64,000 nucleotides of DNA from Lepisosteus oculatus (lineage: Eukaryota; Chordata; Actinopteri; Semionotiformes; Lepisosteidae), in NCBI RefSeq assembly GCF_040954835.1, contig NC_090711.1:69501-133500 (forward strand), read 5' to 3'. How positions within the stretch are numbered: position 1 is the first letter of the stretch; each line of letters begins with the position of its first letter. The position numbers and the translations under genes were made by a program. Under the pieces are notes generated by a model. It was not told the origin of the DNA. It did no database searches and was given only the letters and a program-made list of their open reading frames with translations. Below, one piece after another: positions 1-11,800 of this stretch.

Positions 1-764
1 AACTCACTTTTCTTCTTCTGCACTTACTGAAGATCTTACAAACTCAAGTATCAGGAAACTTGTTACCAAGCAGATATTTATAAATATTTTCTCAGTTGAT
101 CCAGTTGGTCTTCTTTTCTAAAATGAAACATTAAACTGAAGCATCACGGTGTTAATATTAATCACATTTTGTAAATTTAGTCATTTAAATAAGAAAATCA
201 AAGATTTTCCACCTATTTGTACAAGGTACCATATTTAATTTAGTTTAAACAAAGCTTAAAGATGATAGGGTCTAGTTAATACAAGTCAACAGGACCAAAG
301 AATATAACTACATGTAATTCAGATGTAGAATTCATGTGTTAATTATAAGGAACTGGGAAACTATGTAATGCAATTTCTTTGATAGATTTTGAGATGCATC
401 ACTGTACTGCATCTGCACTGCACTTTTGGTTTAGTGTCCCTTGTCATCCCTTAGATGTCCAAAAGAGGTCAGTTTATCTTATGATTTGCATTTGAAGTGA
501 TTTGCCACGACAGAAACTGGTGATCCCATACTCCCAAGAAAGTGTATTTCTTAATAACATGTTGCATCATAGGTTTAGACTGCATTTCGTGTTTACTCAC
601 CAGTAAATGCCTTGAAACAAGTGCTCAAGTCCCATTTAGTCTTCAGCTAAATCAGCTGCTTTATTGTGTAAACAGATGCTCTCAAACAGCTCTCTGTCAG
701 GGTTATCTTATAGATAGGTGACAGCAATCTTGTTCTGTACACCGATATTTCTGTTGTTTTTCAG
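1..764. other. Non-coding flank, probably an intron of the MMP24OS-like transcript
   Basis: No coding segment or repeat is recognised here. The last bases form a good plus-strand splice acceptor (pyrimidine-rich run, then CAG at 762-764), so the stretch is best read as the 3' part of an intron whose upstream exon lies outside the window. Confidence 0.4.
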
Positions 765-767
765 AAA

Positions 768-977
768 ATGGGAGAAGGGCAGAGCAGAGAGAAGATTTCT
801 GTCTCAGAGGATGCCTGTTCATCACTCCAGGATTCAAAAGTATTCACAGGACCACCTTCAAGCCCAACACCATCAGAGACCACCCAGAGACCAGAAGCAG
901 ACCTACCACAGTGTCAAATAGGGAATAAGAAAGTAGATGACATGTGTTTTATGATCACATGCACCAACTGGTATTAG
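768..977 (+). CDS. MMP24OS: MMP24OS-like microprotein, 69 aa, complete
   Basis: A small protein of unknown function. The whole reading frame sits in one exon: the acceptor AG is at 763-764, the exon starts AAAATGG, and the ATG follows after three bases with A at -3 and G at +4. The product begins MGEGQSRE and has a middle rich in Pro, Ser, Thr, Gln and Glu (about residues 27-48). It ends DDMCFMITCTNWY before TAG. From memory, human MMP24OS is about 71 residues, starts MGAQ, has a Pro/Gln-rich middle and ends DDVRFLIACTSWY, so the two termini and the size agree while the middle differs. The gene is on the strand opposite MMP24, as in human, about 7.6 kb beyond the MMP24 stop codon and convergent with it. 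No signal peptide or membrane segment is seen. The 5' UTR exon must lie to the left. The orthology rests on a short match recalled without a search. Confidence 0.75.
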   Translation: MGEGQSREKISVSEDACSSLQDSKVFTGPPSSPTPSETTQRPEADLPQCQIGNKKVDDMCFMITCTNWY

Positions 978-1078
978 ACACTACACCACAGACTGAAGTC
1001 CTTGACGTTATGAAGTTGAATTTTGAGGAATATGTTTTTATGATGAGTTGATCCGTTCTGACATATCTTTGTAAAATT

Positions 1079-1084
1079 ATTAAA
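1079..1084 (+). other. Candidate poly(A) signal ATTAAA for MMP24OS
   Basis: ATTAAA lies 102 bases after the MMP24OS-like stop codon and is followed at about 1113-1133 by a GT-rich run (TTTGTTTGTCTGTAGG). This is a plausible cleavage arrangement for a short 3' UTR. Later signals could be used instead. Confidence 0.35.
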
Positions 1085-1420
1085 TATGCAGTTTTCGAAA
1101 GTAAAACTATTTAACTTTTTGTTTGTCTGTAGGTTAGAATGTCACACGTGCACCGTTCACCATAAAAGAGCAAATTGTTGCAGAAAAATATCTTTTCCAC
1201 AGTAGAAAGCCATTGATTATCTTAAATGTGTGTTCTGAGTGTCTATGTGTATTTGTGACTGCAAATTGAAAAAAGTATTGAAAATTCAAGTCACTGTGAC
1301 AAACTTTAAGACAGTGGTCTGATTCTTGACACTTATTTAATGAACAGGATTCCCTCATTGTGATGATGTCAGAACCATATTTATAGCACAGCAGCCAGTG
1401 CAGCTGGTGGAATCATGCTG

Positions 1421-2006
1421 ATTTATAATAATAATTTATTAATATAATAACAATTCCATACATACCACTTTCCTGGACACTCCACTCAAAGTGCTTTACC
1501 GATAATGGGGACTCTCCTCCACCATCACCAATGTACAGCATCCACCTGGATAACAACGGCAGCCAAAGTGCACCAGTACACTCACAACATATCAGATAGA
1601 AGTGTGGAGATTAGATTGATTAAGCCAGTTCAGAGATGAGGATTATTAGGTAGCCATGATTGGTAAAGGACGGGGAAATTTGGCCAGGATGTCGGGGTAA
1701 CACCCCTTCTATTTTCGAGAGACACCCTGGGATTATTAATGACTACAGAGAGTTAGGACCTCGGTTTTACATCTCATCCAAAGGACAGCGCCATTTTGCA
1801 GTACAGTGTCCCCATCACTATACTGGGGCATAAGTACCACCACAGGCTGCAGAGTGAGGGCCCCCTACTGGCCCTTCTAAGACCCCTTCAAGCTGCACCC
1901 TTAGTTTTACCCAGGAGGTTTCTCATCCAGCTACTGACCAGACTCGCACCTGCTTAGTTTCAGTGAGATATCAGTTGTAGGTTGCAGGATGACAAGGGGT
2001 GCTGGC
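1421..2006 (-). repeat. SINE3 (5S-rRNA-derived SINE), near full length
   Basis: Read on the minus strand, the element starts with a segment resembling the 3' half of 5S rRNA (1909-2006). On the plus strand this is visible as CCCAGGAGG, then CATCCAGCTACTGACCAG, then CCTGCTTAG, the complement of the 5S internal promoter region. A unique body of about 430 bp follows, then a TAA/TTA-rich tail at 1421-1451. The tail-proximal motif GGACACTCCACTCAAAG recurs in the other copies at 27.7, 44.9 and 61.4 kb. Confidence 0.75.
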
Positions 2007-5000
2007 AATTTCCAAAAATATTTTCAAAACGTTTAAGCGTTTAGGTGTCAGCGACTAGGATTCCTGAAAGCAGCGATATACTGTTGACTAAGCACTGCTT
2101 AGGTTGCGTGTGTTTCATTCAGTTAGAGTATCCATTACTGGCCATACAGCAGCAAACCAGGTGGCTTCCCGGGTGCCTGTGAGCTTCCTGTGTTGTTGGA
2201 GCGGCAGTTCTATATTGCTAACTTTCCTGTGGGCACTGTCAGGCCTGGAGCTGGAGAAGGTTTTGAAGGTCATGGCAGTGGTGTAATTAAAACTAAAAAT
2301 GGGGTGGATGAGCCAACTGGCATTCTCTCATTTGCAGTTCTTAATGATTTTGTAAGCCAACACCATTTTCAACAGATGTGTAGCAATAGAAAATGATGTT
2401 TTCATACTTATATATTTAAGACTGAATTGAAAAGGCAGTAATTGAATAGGACAGGAATATTGATACAGTATGTGCAAAAGCAAAAACAGATTGTCATGTT
2501 GGTTCCTTTTTTTATTGACAAATTTATCTGAAATACAACACGGTGAGCTGTTCTTTGATACACAGTGTGAAATTATTAAAGAATAAAACAAAGTACCTTG
2601 CTCCAATCATTTATGATTAACATAAGAAAAATGTTTGCTTATAAAGCTTGTAACTCAACATAAAATGAGGTAAAACTTTTTTTTGTAGCAAAGGCAATAA
2701 GAGAAAAATGCAGTGTTAAATTAGAAATGTTTAAGCAACAGCAATAGAAAAAGTAGCTATTTTCCAGTGTGAGTAGATTTAATGAATTATTTACATTTTT
2801 CACAGTTTTGTAATGGGGAACATCAGAGTTCTGCTTTGATGTGGGCTGGATTTGTTGAGGTTGTTAGCGTTTTGAAGTGGATTACCAGTGCCATACCTCA
2901 TAATAAACATCAGCTCAGCACATGTATTGGCAGAACATAAACAGGGTTTTGGAAATTCTCAGCAACAGGCGCTTGCACCTTTATGACAATTTTCTTACAA
3001 TGGTATTAATTATTTGATCCAAGGAGTGGTTGTGCTTAGGGCTTGACTACACAGAAAGGCAAGTGGGACAAGGAGTCAATGTCCAGTGTTGGGCCATCAT
3101 AATTGAAACATTTCGGAGTATATTAGTACTATTTTATTTTTATAAAGACATTTTCACAGACTTTATCAGAGTATTGTTGCCTACTTTGGCTGTTTAAAAT
3201 TACAGTTTTTGTTTTCTTTATCACTTACCTAGCAATTTAATACATTTGCAAGAATTAAGCTTGCCTAGCTCCTTTGAAATAAAATACACTTTTATTTTAT
3301 ATGGTACTATAGACTGCTTTAAAAGATGAAGAATTAAATACAGTGTAACAATTTGTCAAATCTGATGACTTCTTAATTTCGCTGTATCTGTTTTTTTATG
3401 GTGTATAAAATTGCATTTTTTTAGTACTAGTTTTAACAATTTAAATGTTTTAATAAAACCTGTAATTTTGAATATGTAAATTTTGAATAAAATGATTTTT
3501 TTTCAAAGAACATGAAAATCTTAAAATACATTTTTCTATTTGTAAAATAAATAACATTACACCTGGTAGCAAAGAACTTTCAAGTGAAATTTTGATTTGT
3601 TTTCTAAAGCAAAGTCTTTTTTTTTGTTAAAATACCCTGACTTCTACTAAAACTTTCTACTAGAACAGGTTTCAGTTAAAAACATATTTTTTTTTATTAG
3701 CATCTAGTCATTTGGGCAGCTCAACCTATTATTATAGTTATTGTTTTGTGATATTGATGAAAAAGAAAGTTAGACAATGAAGGCCCAAAGTTTTGGGGCT
3801 TTTGTTGGTTATTGTTGGTTACTGTAAAGTTCAAATGTCCTTGTAGCTCTAAGTAAAACATGCATATATACTGTAGGATTTTCTCTGGGATTTCTCTGTA
3901 TTTGGGTATTAAAATCAGTTATTTTATTCCTTTTGTTTTATTGTCAGTTAATCTGAGAATGAGAAGAAATGGGTACCATTCACTAAGTGTTTACCACATC
4001 CTTCTCAGAAAACTTTTTCTAGCCAAATGACAGTACTATTGCAATTACTTTCGAAGCTATTTGCCATGTTTATGATACTGTTGTTTTATCCATTATTTCA
4101 AAGGCAAGCTGAATTGTTTAACATGTCTCTAAATTGTCTTGATGTCTTGACATCACCCTGTCACACCCTGGTCCGACATCCAGGGTGTGACTACAGACAT
4201 ACTATTTGTTGCCATGACCCGGAATAAGTAGCTTTCCGATAATAGGGGTTTGAAACACAAAAAACATGATAAATTATTTTTAAAGATGTGTGTTTTACAT
4301 ATTTGTGAATGACACATTTATTTCAAACATGTTTAATCAGTTTCAAGCGCCTTTGTTTTACTCAATGTATGAATCCATATTTATTGCCCTTAATAAGTTT
4401 GGAGCTTCTTTTTATATTCTACAAGAACTACTTTTAATTATTTTCCCCTGAAGAAGACTAAAGATGATCACTTCAAAGTCATATTTTAAGAAATCCTGTT
4501 ACAATTTGTTCTTATGTTTATCATGAACCCTGTTAAACTAGCTTTCTTCAAAGACTGCTCTTCATTGTCAATAAAAAGCATATCAGAAAAATATGGAAAG
4601 GGAAATTCATTCTGTCAAATGAAACAAAAGACTAACAGTGATGTATTGTACAATAACCTAGACAATTATACTATACTAGGCAGTGTATACTGGATAAATA
4701 GTATAAAGTACAATGTTTTGTCTGAGCTCACCAAATAGTCATCTTTTCACCCCTATAGCATAGTTTGCTTATTCAGTATGGTCACAAAACTTATCAATGC
4801 TTTACACCAAGGAGCAAAGAAAATAGATTCAATTTTCAAAATTCTAACTGGAATACCCCTAAGAAAGTTCAGATTCAATTCTTGGAACATGTTTGCTAAC
4901 AAATGAAGGACTGACCCACGATATCTCTGTAGTATATACATACAGTATATATATACACCAGAGGTCAGCTTTATAGCAATCATATAAATTATCATTTCAT

Positions 5001-8000
5001 TATTATAAGTGTATCATTATTATTATTTAATTTAATGTAATGTAATGTATTATCCTCATGAAGGCAACCAGTTGGATTTTATTTTTCACAACAGCATTGA
5101 CCCTGGGTATACTGCAAGACAAAATCTGCATTACTTGTAAGAGGAAGAACAACATATTTTAAAATTGATGTTGCCAGAAGCATAATGTTACTGAAAAACT
5201 GTAGAATGACCTTGACAAACATAGGAAAAATAAAACTGTAACTCATAAACATATTCTGAGATAATTAGGACAGTAACAGGCCTCTTTGATCTACAGAATG
5301 TCTAGAGTTGTTGTTTATTGATTATAATGGAGAAGATTTGCATGTGAAATGCATTTAGCATTTCCCCTCTATGTCATTCTTACCAGAAGTACAGTATATA
5401 TATACACAACATTTCTTTTAAAAATGTGTGGATAATCCCACCTTATTTGTAAATTATAGATATAGAAAAAAATGCACCAGAAATGCAATCATTAGATGCT
5501 AACTATCTGCTGACAGTTTGGTTCTGGAGCTAAAATAAAAGATTGATTCATTCAGTTACACATACTGTATTAGAAATCCAATTCACACCATGTCTCAGAA
5601 ATAAAATAGTGCAAAAATGTCAGAGTCCACACAACTCTTTCCTTTGTTTTCTAAATGTAGTCGGCCTAAGTGAGACTATAAAATGTCATGTACGAAACTA
5701 CAATGTTCTATTAATATTGAGTCTATATGTAAACAACAGAAATTAAACTTTTTTCATTGATGACTATTAAGCTGTATCTAATAGTTTAACAGCCATAACA
5801 AAAACTTTGAGCAGTGGTCTTCTCAAAATTTAAGTTTGTTCAGAAAAGCATCACACAAGCATTACCTACAGTATATACTGTATGTTGTTTTCTTACACCT
5901 AGCTTCAAATTTGTAGCTCCAAGTCTAGGGAGGTATGTAAGCCTCTGTTCTCTAGACATATTATATATTTATGCAAGCCCACTTGGCAGGGCTGTACATG
6001 TGTTCTACAGTGTGCAAGGCACTGTCCAATTTCATGGATTATTTTCCACACAGCATCACTCATCAGTGATGAAAAGATCATTTATTATATCACTTTCTGG
6101 GGCTTATGCAATCCAGTGATCAACACCACAAGATGGACCACGTCTTCCCAGTTTATAAATTGGAATGTGATTGACAATATCTGAGAAAAAAAACTAGTTT
6201 ACAGCTATTCACAATAATTCTAGCAATGTTCAAGTCTGTAATGTATATTTCAATAAGAACTACTGTATGTTAAGGGGCTGGAAACATCTCAAGAGAACAC
6301 AAGTGTACTACAAAATTTTGTTTTTTTAACATCTTTGAGGTGCATTGAATGTTCCATTTACTTAAGGATAATTATGTTTTTAAGGTAGATGGAACTACAA
6401 AGCTAAAATATAATATTAATTCTAATATAGTTCTGTATTAATTTGCATAATGGTCAAACACCTTCAAAATGAGGTCAAATGTGACCCTTCCTTGCACACA
6501 AAACACATGTCATGGTCATGATCCAAACTGCATTTCTGACCTTAGGCCCTAGGCTTGGGGATTTTAAGAATACTTAAGAATCCCTCAAGTTTGACTCCTT
6601 CATTAAAGTTCAGCCACAAAATCATGCAGCCTTCTTTCATAATTATTAGGTGTAACATTTGGAAACTAATAAGATTAATATAAACAGTATATTAAAATAC
6701 AAATTGATAACATTATTGAAATTAACAGAAATTTCATTCACTTAAAATGAGACTTAAAAAGTATAGCAGTCTTGTGTTAGAACTGAAGGGATCAAAGTCG
6801 GGAGTTTAATACAGAATAAATAATGCAAAGCTAAGTTCTAATCTTCCGTTCAGATCTTATTAAAGGTCAATAACATCTGAAATGTCTCCATGTTTCATGT
6901 ACAGTACAGTATCACTGTCCATATGGTCTATATGATAATGTTATATCACAAGAAGGAGAAGTCGAGATTTTTATAAACACCATTTAGCATAACCCTTCTG
7001 GGGTCAAGATTAGATCCTTCCTTTGATAGTAATTATTTGACCTAGGGAAGTGCTGGAACAATTTTTGATACATCCCATATATAAGTAATAACAGGTAATG
7101 TAAAACATTCCTTAATGAAGTCAGTAGTATAATGGAATAACGTTTTTTTTTTCAATATGAGACTATGTTAGTGGTATGAAACAAAGGGAATTCATCTAAA
7201 ACTGTTGATTGAAAGTTCTTCCTATGGGTTGCTGTTGTTTTTCTTTTCCAAGGCTGTATTCAATTCCATCATGGTCTGCTAAGCCCCTATACTAGATCAT
7301 TTTAGGAAACACTGAGTCTGCTCTATTTAGACTGGAATCAAGTGTCTCCTGGATTTTAACAGCTGTTTAAATTTGTTTACTGGCACTTTACAAAAGAATA
7401 TGGAATCAGGCTGACTCAGAAATATCTTCTTATAAATCACATCCTCAGTGGCAAACTCTAGCCCTACCACTCTTCTAGTGAAATTCTGAGAGCACTGTAG
7501 CTACATTTTCACCCAGCTAAGCAGACTGTTAGATTTCTGCTGTAGAACAGACCTGTGATACAACGACAGTAATGAAAACACTTATAGACAACAGATATAT
7601 AAAAAATAATTAAGGCTGCTTCATTATAGCAGTTCATTTGGCCCCCAGCCATTCCTGTTGACAACATGCCAGACAAGTATAAACTGTCACTGAGGATTAT
7701 AGAGAACATTGCTGTGTGTTTCTCTATATTATGGAAATATGAAAAAATCATTTCCTCAGCAGCCATTAAACACTAGTGAGTGACTGTAATATTAACATCC
7801 ATTTCACCTTTTTCCATACAAAAAGAATTTTTAACTTATTCAGTTCAATAACCAAATGTTATTTCATCAGGCTGCTACTGTAGGTCCAAGCAAAACCAGT
7901 CCAGTCAATCCAGTATGCTGTCTCCATCCAAGAGCCCCGTTAGTAAATGTGGAAAGTGCTGAGAGTTTGAGGCTACCTGGGAGTCACAGGAGTTCACCAG

Positions 8001-8423
8001 AGAACTGTTCGTTTTGATTCATGAGACATGAAGAATTTTTAAATGATAAACTTCAAATGATCTATGGAGCAATCCTTGGTTTCCTTTTCTGTGGCCTTTC
8101 TACCTTCATTGCTTTGTTTGCTTATCTCCATGTAAACGTTCATACTAAAGGAAGAGATGGCGGGTGCACAGGAGATTGCTGGTATCTGGCTATGGACACT
8201 TACACAGGGCTCCCTAGCCCTCCTGCGCGGAAGGTTGGATGGGAGTCTTGGGAACTGGATAACATATAAAATGGCACACCCAGAAATAAAGGACACATAG
8301 CTCAAAAGGCAGGAGAGGAGGCAGGTCTGCTCTCTCTAAGTCAAGGGCCTCCCTGCCTTTGTGCATCTTCTCATGCTAAAACATTAATGTGGCCATTTGT
8401 TAATGATCTCTTGTTCTTGGAGG
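2007..8423. other. Intergenic region between MMP24OS and MMP24; may hold long 3' UTRs
   Basis: AT-rich sequence with no recognisable exon, RNA gene or full repeat. Open frames of 60-100 codons near 2.1-2.6, 4.0-5.0, 5.8-6.1 and 7.5-8.3 kb have no family resemblance that I can see and no splice context. A perfect 12-bp hairpin lies at 4160-4191 and a 16-bp palindrome at 5867-5882. The right end probably includes MMP24 3' UTR on the minus strand. Confidence 0.4.
4160..4191. repeat. Perfect 12-bp inverted repeat with 8-base loop
   Basis: The arms GTCACACCCTGG (4160-4171) and CCAGGGTGTGAC (4180-4191) are exact complements around TCCGACAT. A shorter inverted pair (GATGTC/GACATC, 4141-4154) lies just upstream. 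Function unknown. Confidence 0.6.
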
Positions 8424-8429
8424 TTTAAT
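8424..8429 (-). other. Possible proximal poly(A) signal of MMP24
   Basis: The plus strand reads TTTAAT, giving ATTAAA on the minus strand about 117 bases after the MMP24 stop codon. It sits in the palindrome GGTTTAATTAAACC. No strong GT-rich element was noted downstream, so a longer 3' UTR is equally likely. Confidence 0.2.
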
Positions 8430-8545
8430 TAAACCTAATACCCCCCACCCCCCATTCCCCATTTTGTGCAAGGCAGCCACTCATCAGATGGCGCTTCATT
8501 TTCTTGTAGCCCTCTTAACAATGTTTCTTAGTGGCTCCCAGCCTG

Positions 8546-8883
8546 TCATACCCACTCTTGAACCGGGCGTTTGTAATAGGTGACGTTCTGCTGCACACCT
8601 TTGTTCTTGAACTGGAAGATGGTGTAAACCAGCACCAGGATGCAGAAGGAGAGGATGCAGGGGATCACCACAGCAATGGCATTGACTGTGCTTGGCACAT
8701 CATTGATGGTCACCATGATGTCTACATCATCATGAGGAAGATGCCTTTCTTTGCTTTTCTCCACATCTGACTGGTGGCATCCCATCCAGTCCTTTAGAAT
8801 AGATTTGGGGTAGCCAGGTTCAACATTCAGCTTCTGGTTGTCAAATTTCCAGTATTCTTTGCCTTTGTAGAAATAGGTGTAGA
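8546..8883 (-). CDS. MMP24: MMP24 coding exon 9 (end of hemopexin domain, stem, transmembrane helix, tail, stop)
   Basis: Encodes residues 495-606. The acceptor is CTTCTAG at 8890-8884 and the stop TGA is 8548-8546. It contains the closing hemopexin cysteine (WMGC, C530), the juxtamembrane stem, a hydrophobic helix ([20 protein letters not shown]) and a 22-residue cytoplasmic tail ending EWV. The stem reads EKSKERH, where human MMP24 has a furin shedding motif recalled as RRKERR. The P4 arginine is missing here. Confidence 0.96.
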
Positions 8884-11800
8884 CTAGAAGGAAACAGGAG
8901 AAGAACAACAGTGAAATAGATAAATTAATATTAATTTCAGAGATCATGACAAGTGATCACTTTTTAAAATACCAGAGTACCGAAAGTCTTTCTTTTTAAG
9001 GAACAAGAAATATATGCTCCTATTTCATTGGTCAGTGTCCCCCGGTGAAACTTAATGTGGACAAAATAGCTATCTGTGGCAAATTTTATATGCACAATGT
9101 GGATTAGAAGTAGACATATATTTAGACATTTTACTATATAGCATTATGAAAATGTAAGATCTAATTATGGATAAAGATGGATACGTCCACAAACAAAATA
9201 TTTAAATTAAGTACACAGATAATAAGGGGGAATTTGTGAATAATGATTATCCTGTCAAGCATAATGGAACAAGTACAAGCAACTATGCAGATTTCTAGGC
9301 ACATACAGTACATCTGCCTGCTGAGGAACAGAGATTTTGATCTACATGGAGGTTAACTTCCTAACTCTTCTGTGGTATATAGAGCAGTAGGTTGTGACAT
9401 TTGTGGCTAAAATGTTAATCGCTGTTTCATGCAGACTCCATTACCAGCAGAAAAAAGTCCAGAGCTGTGCTAGCGCAGTAACCCCAATGACCTCAGTTTC
9501 TTCTGATTCATTAAGTACATCACCATACACGGTGCTTGGAACATACTAGTTATATGTTTTTATAAAGGTCTGTTCCACACCTCCAGGGCACAAGTTGCTG
9601 ACCCTGAATGGACACCATTAAGGATGTGTAGTGGCTGTGACAGATTCATATATGCCATGATATACAGTTACCATAATATAGACGTGGGCCAAAGCACTGT
9701 GGAATTGTAAAACAAGATTTTACTTTTTGTTTCAAAGAATAATGTCATGTGAAGAACTCTGCCCAAAGAACTTAATATTGTGTCCTGTAAGTCCTGTGCC
9801 GTGACAGGATACTTACAGCCTTCCTTGCTGACAAATGCTCCTTGTGGGGACTCTGGGATACCCTTCCAGACAGTGATGGGTTTGGGGTACCCTGGATCGG
9901 CTGTCCTCTTTTCCTCATTGTACCTCCAATACTGGTCTCCTTTGAAGAAGTACGTCTTGCCCACAGGTTCCCAGCGCAGTGCAGTGTCAATGCCCTCACG
10001 AGGCAGACAGTTGCCCAGATCAACCAGGCTGTGTGGATAACCTGGCTCTGCTGTGACTTCCTTAAATACCCAATATTTGTCACCTGACAAGAGAAGACAC
10101 TACACTTCTGTAGCAGAACAAAAGTGCATTTAAAACTGAGAACAAGGTGAGAACAGCAGCTCCCATGCTTACTCATTTGGTCGGCAATAATCTTCTACAA
10201 AGAAATACATAATCAGTTATCCATACCAGTCCAAATAAGAAAAAAATGAAAAATAAATAAAACTGGGAGCAGGAGGAACACTTCACATAATGTGTTGAGG
10301 CAGTCTGGAACTTGCTGTTTAGCCTTGTTCTCAAAGCTGATGCATTGTTGTCTTGAAGAAATGGCTAGATAGAGAAAGGGATTTTGTAATTGCATAAAGA
10401 CATACAGTTGTGAAAAAGTTTGTGAACTCTTTGGCATTGTAACACACAAACAATTGTACTTTTGTCTTATCTATTTTTAACACATTGTTTAAACATTTGC
10501 TGTCTCTGCTAGAAATCTCTAGGATAATTAAAGGGGGGTAATTGGAGTCAGGACTTCCAGCCAATGAGATGACATTCAGGTGTGAGTTTGAGGAGCTCTG
10601 TCCTATAAAAAACACCAAGGCTAGGTACCGGTAGAGCATGCTCTTCACAATATGTTTTTTAAGTGAAACATGCTCCAAACAGTCTGGTTTCAGCAGACCT
10701 CAGAAGAGTTGTTGATACTTATTATGGTGGAAAGGGTTACAATGCATTTCTAAAGACTTTGGCCTCCATCAATCCACAGTCAGGCAGATAGGGTTCAAAT
10801 AGAAGAAACACAGTACCATTGCTTAGGAGTGGTCACCCAACAAAAATCACTGCACGAGATAGCCATACAATGCTTAAGGAGGTGACAGAGAACCCTAGGG
10901 TAACAGGTAAAAGCTACAGAAAATTCCAAAATGTTCGCAAACTTTTTCTCACCTCTCTCTCTATAAGACAAAGAAATATGCAGAAGCAAGAAACCCAATT
11001 TTCCAGGAACTAGGACTAGGAGACGAGTTCTAGAGCACAAGTTTTTTTTATGAAGGGAGGAATAATTCTGAGAAACCCCACAGCTTTGCTTGTAATGCAT
11101 TTCTGTGTTCTGTGCTGAGGTTATTAATATCTCACCCAGACACTTGCTGACTCTTAGAGATGTCAAGAGACAATCAAGTCAATAGCCAAATTAAGCAAGA
11201 TGGGCAAAGGAACATTGCAAGAAGGAGAACTGGAGTTATGGAACTTGATTAAACAATGTTAATCAAATCTCTACAGTGATGCAGCACCTTAATCACAATG
11301 ACATAACAATCAGCTGCTGTAGCAACAAGCTTTGAAAGCTTGAAAACCTTGAAATTGGCCTTGAAAAAAAATGTTAAATGCTTTACAGTTAACCCATTAT
11401 ATTTTAACATGAATATTAACATATTTTTACTCAAAATGTAAAAAAAACAACATGCAGTACAGGAAAAAAAATAATCCATCAATCTTCTAACCGACTCAGG
11501 ATTACAGGGAAGCCAGAGCCTAGATCAAAAAGCAACAGACACAAGCCAGTGCACACCCTGGACAAGGTGCCAGTCTATCACAAAGCACACACAGACACAC
11601 ACTAAAGCCAATTTTCCCAGAAGCCAATTTACCAGTATATTTTTGGGCAGTAAGAGGAAACCCCCACCAACACAGAAACACCAAAGGTCCAGAATTGGAC
11701 CAGGTCCACAGCACTGCAAGGCAGCAATGATAACCTCTGCACCACCATGCCACCCTTCTTTTGAAACACTGTACTAAGCAAGGAGAATCCCACAGATTTA

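Noticed and set aside
2104..2396. Overlapping plus-strand ORFs suspected to be an exon of the neighbouring EIF6 gene.
   Set aside because: The translations do not resemble EIF6 and no conserved splice pattern is present.
5814..6119. A 101-codon plus-strand ORF between MMP24OS and MMP24.
   Set aside because: No recognisable domain, contains simple TACAGTATA-type sequence, and no transcript signals.
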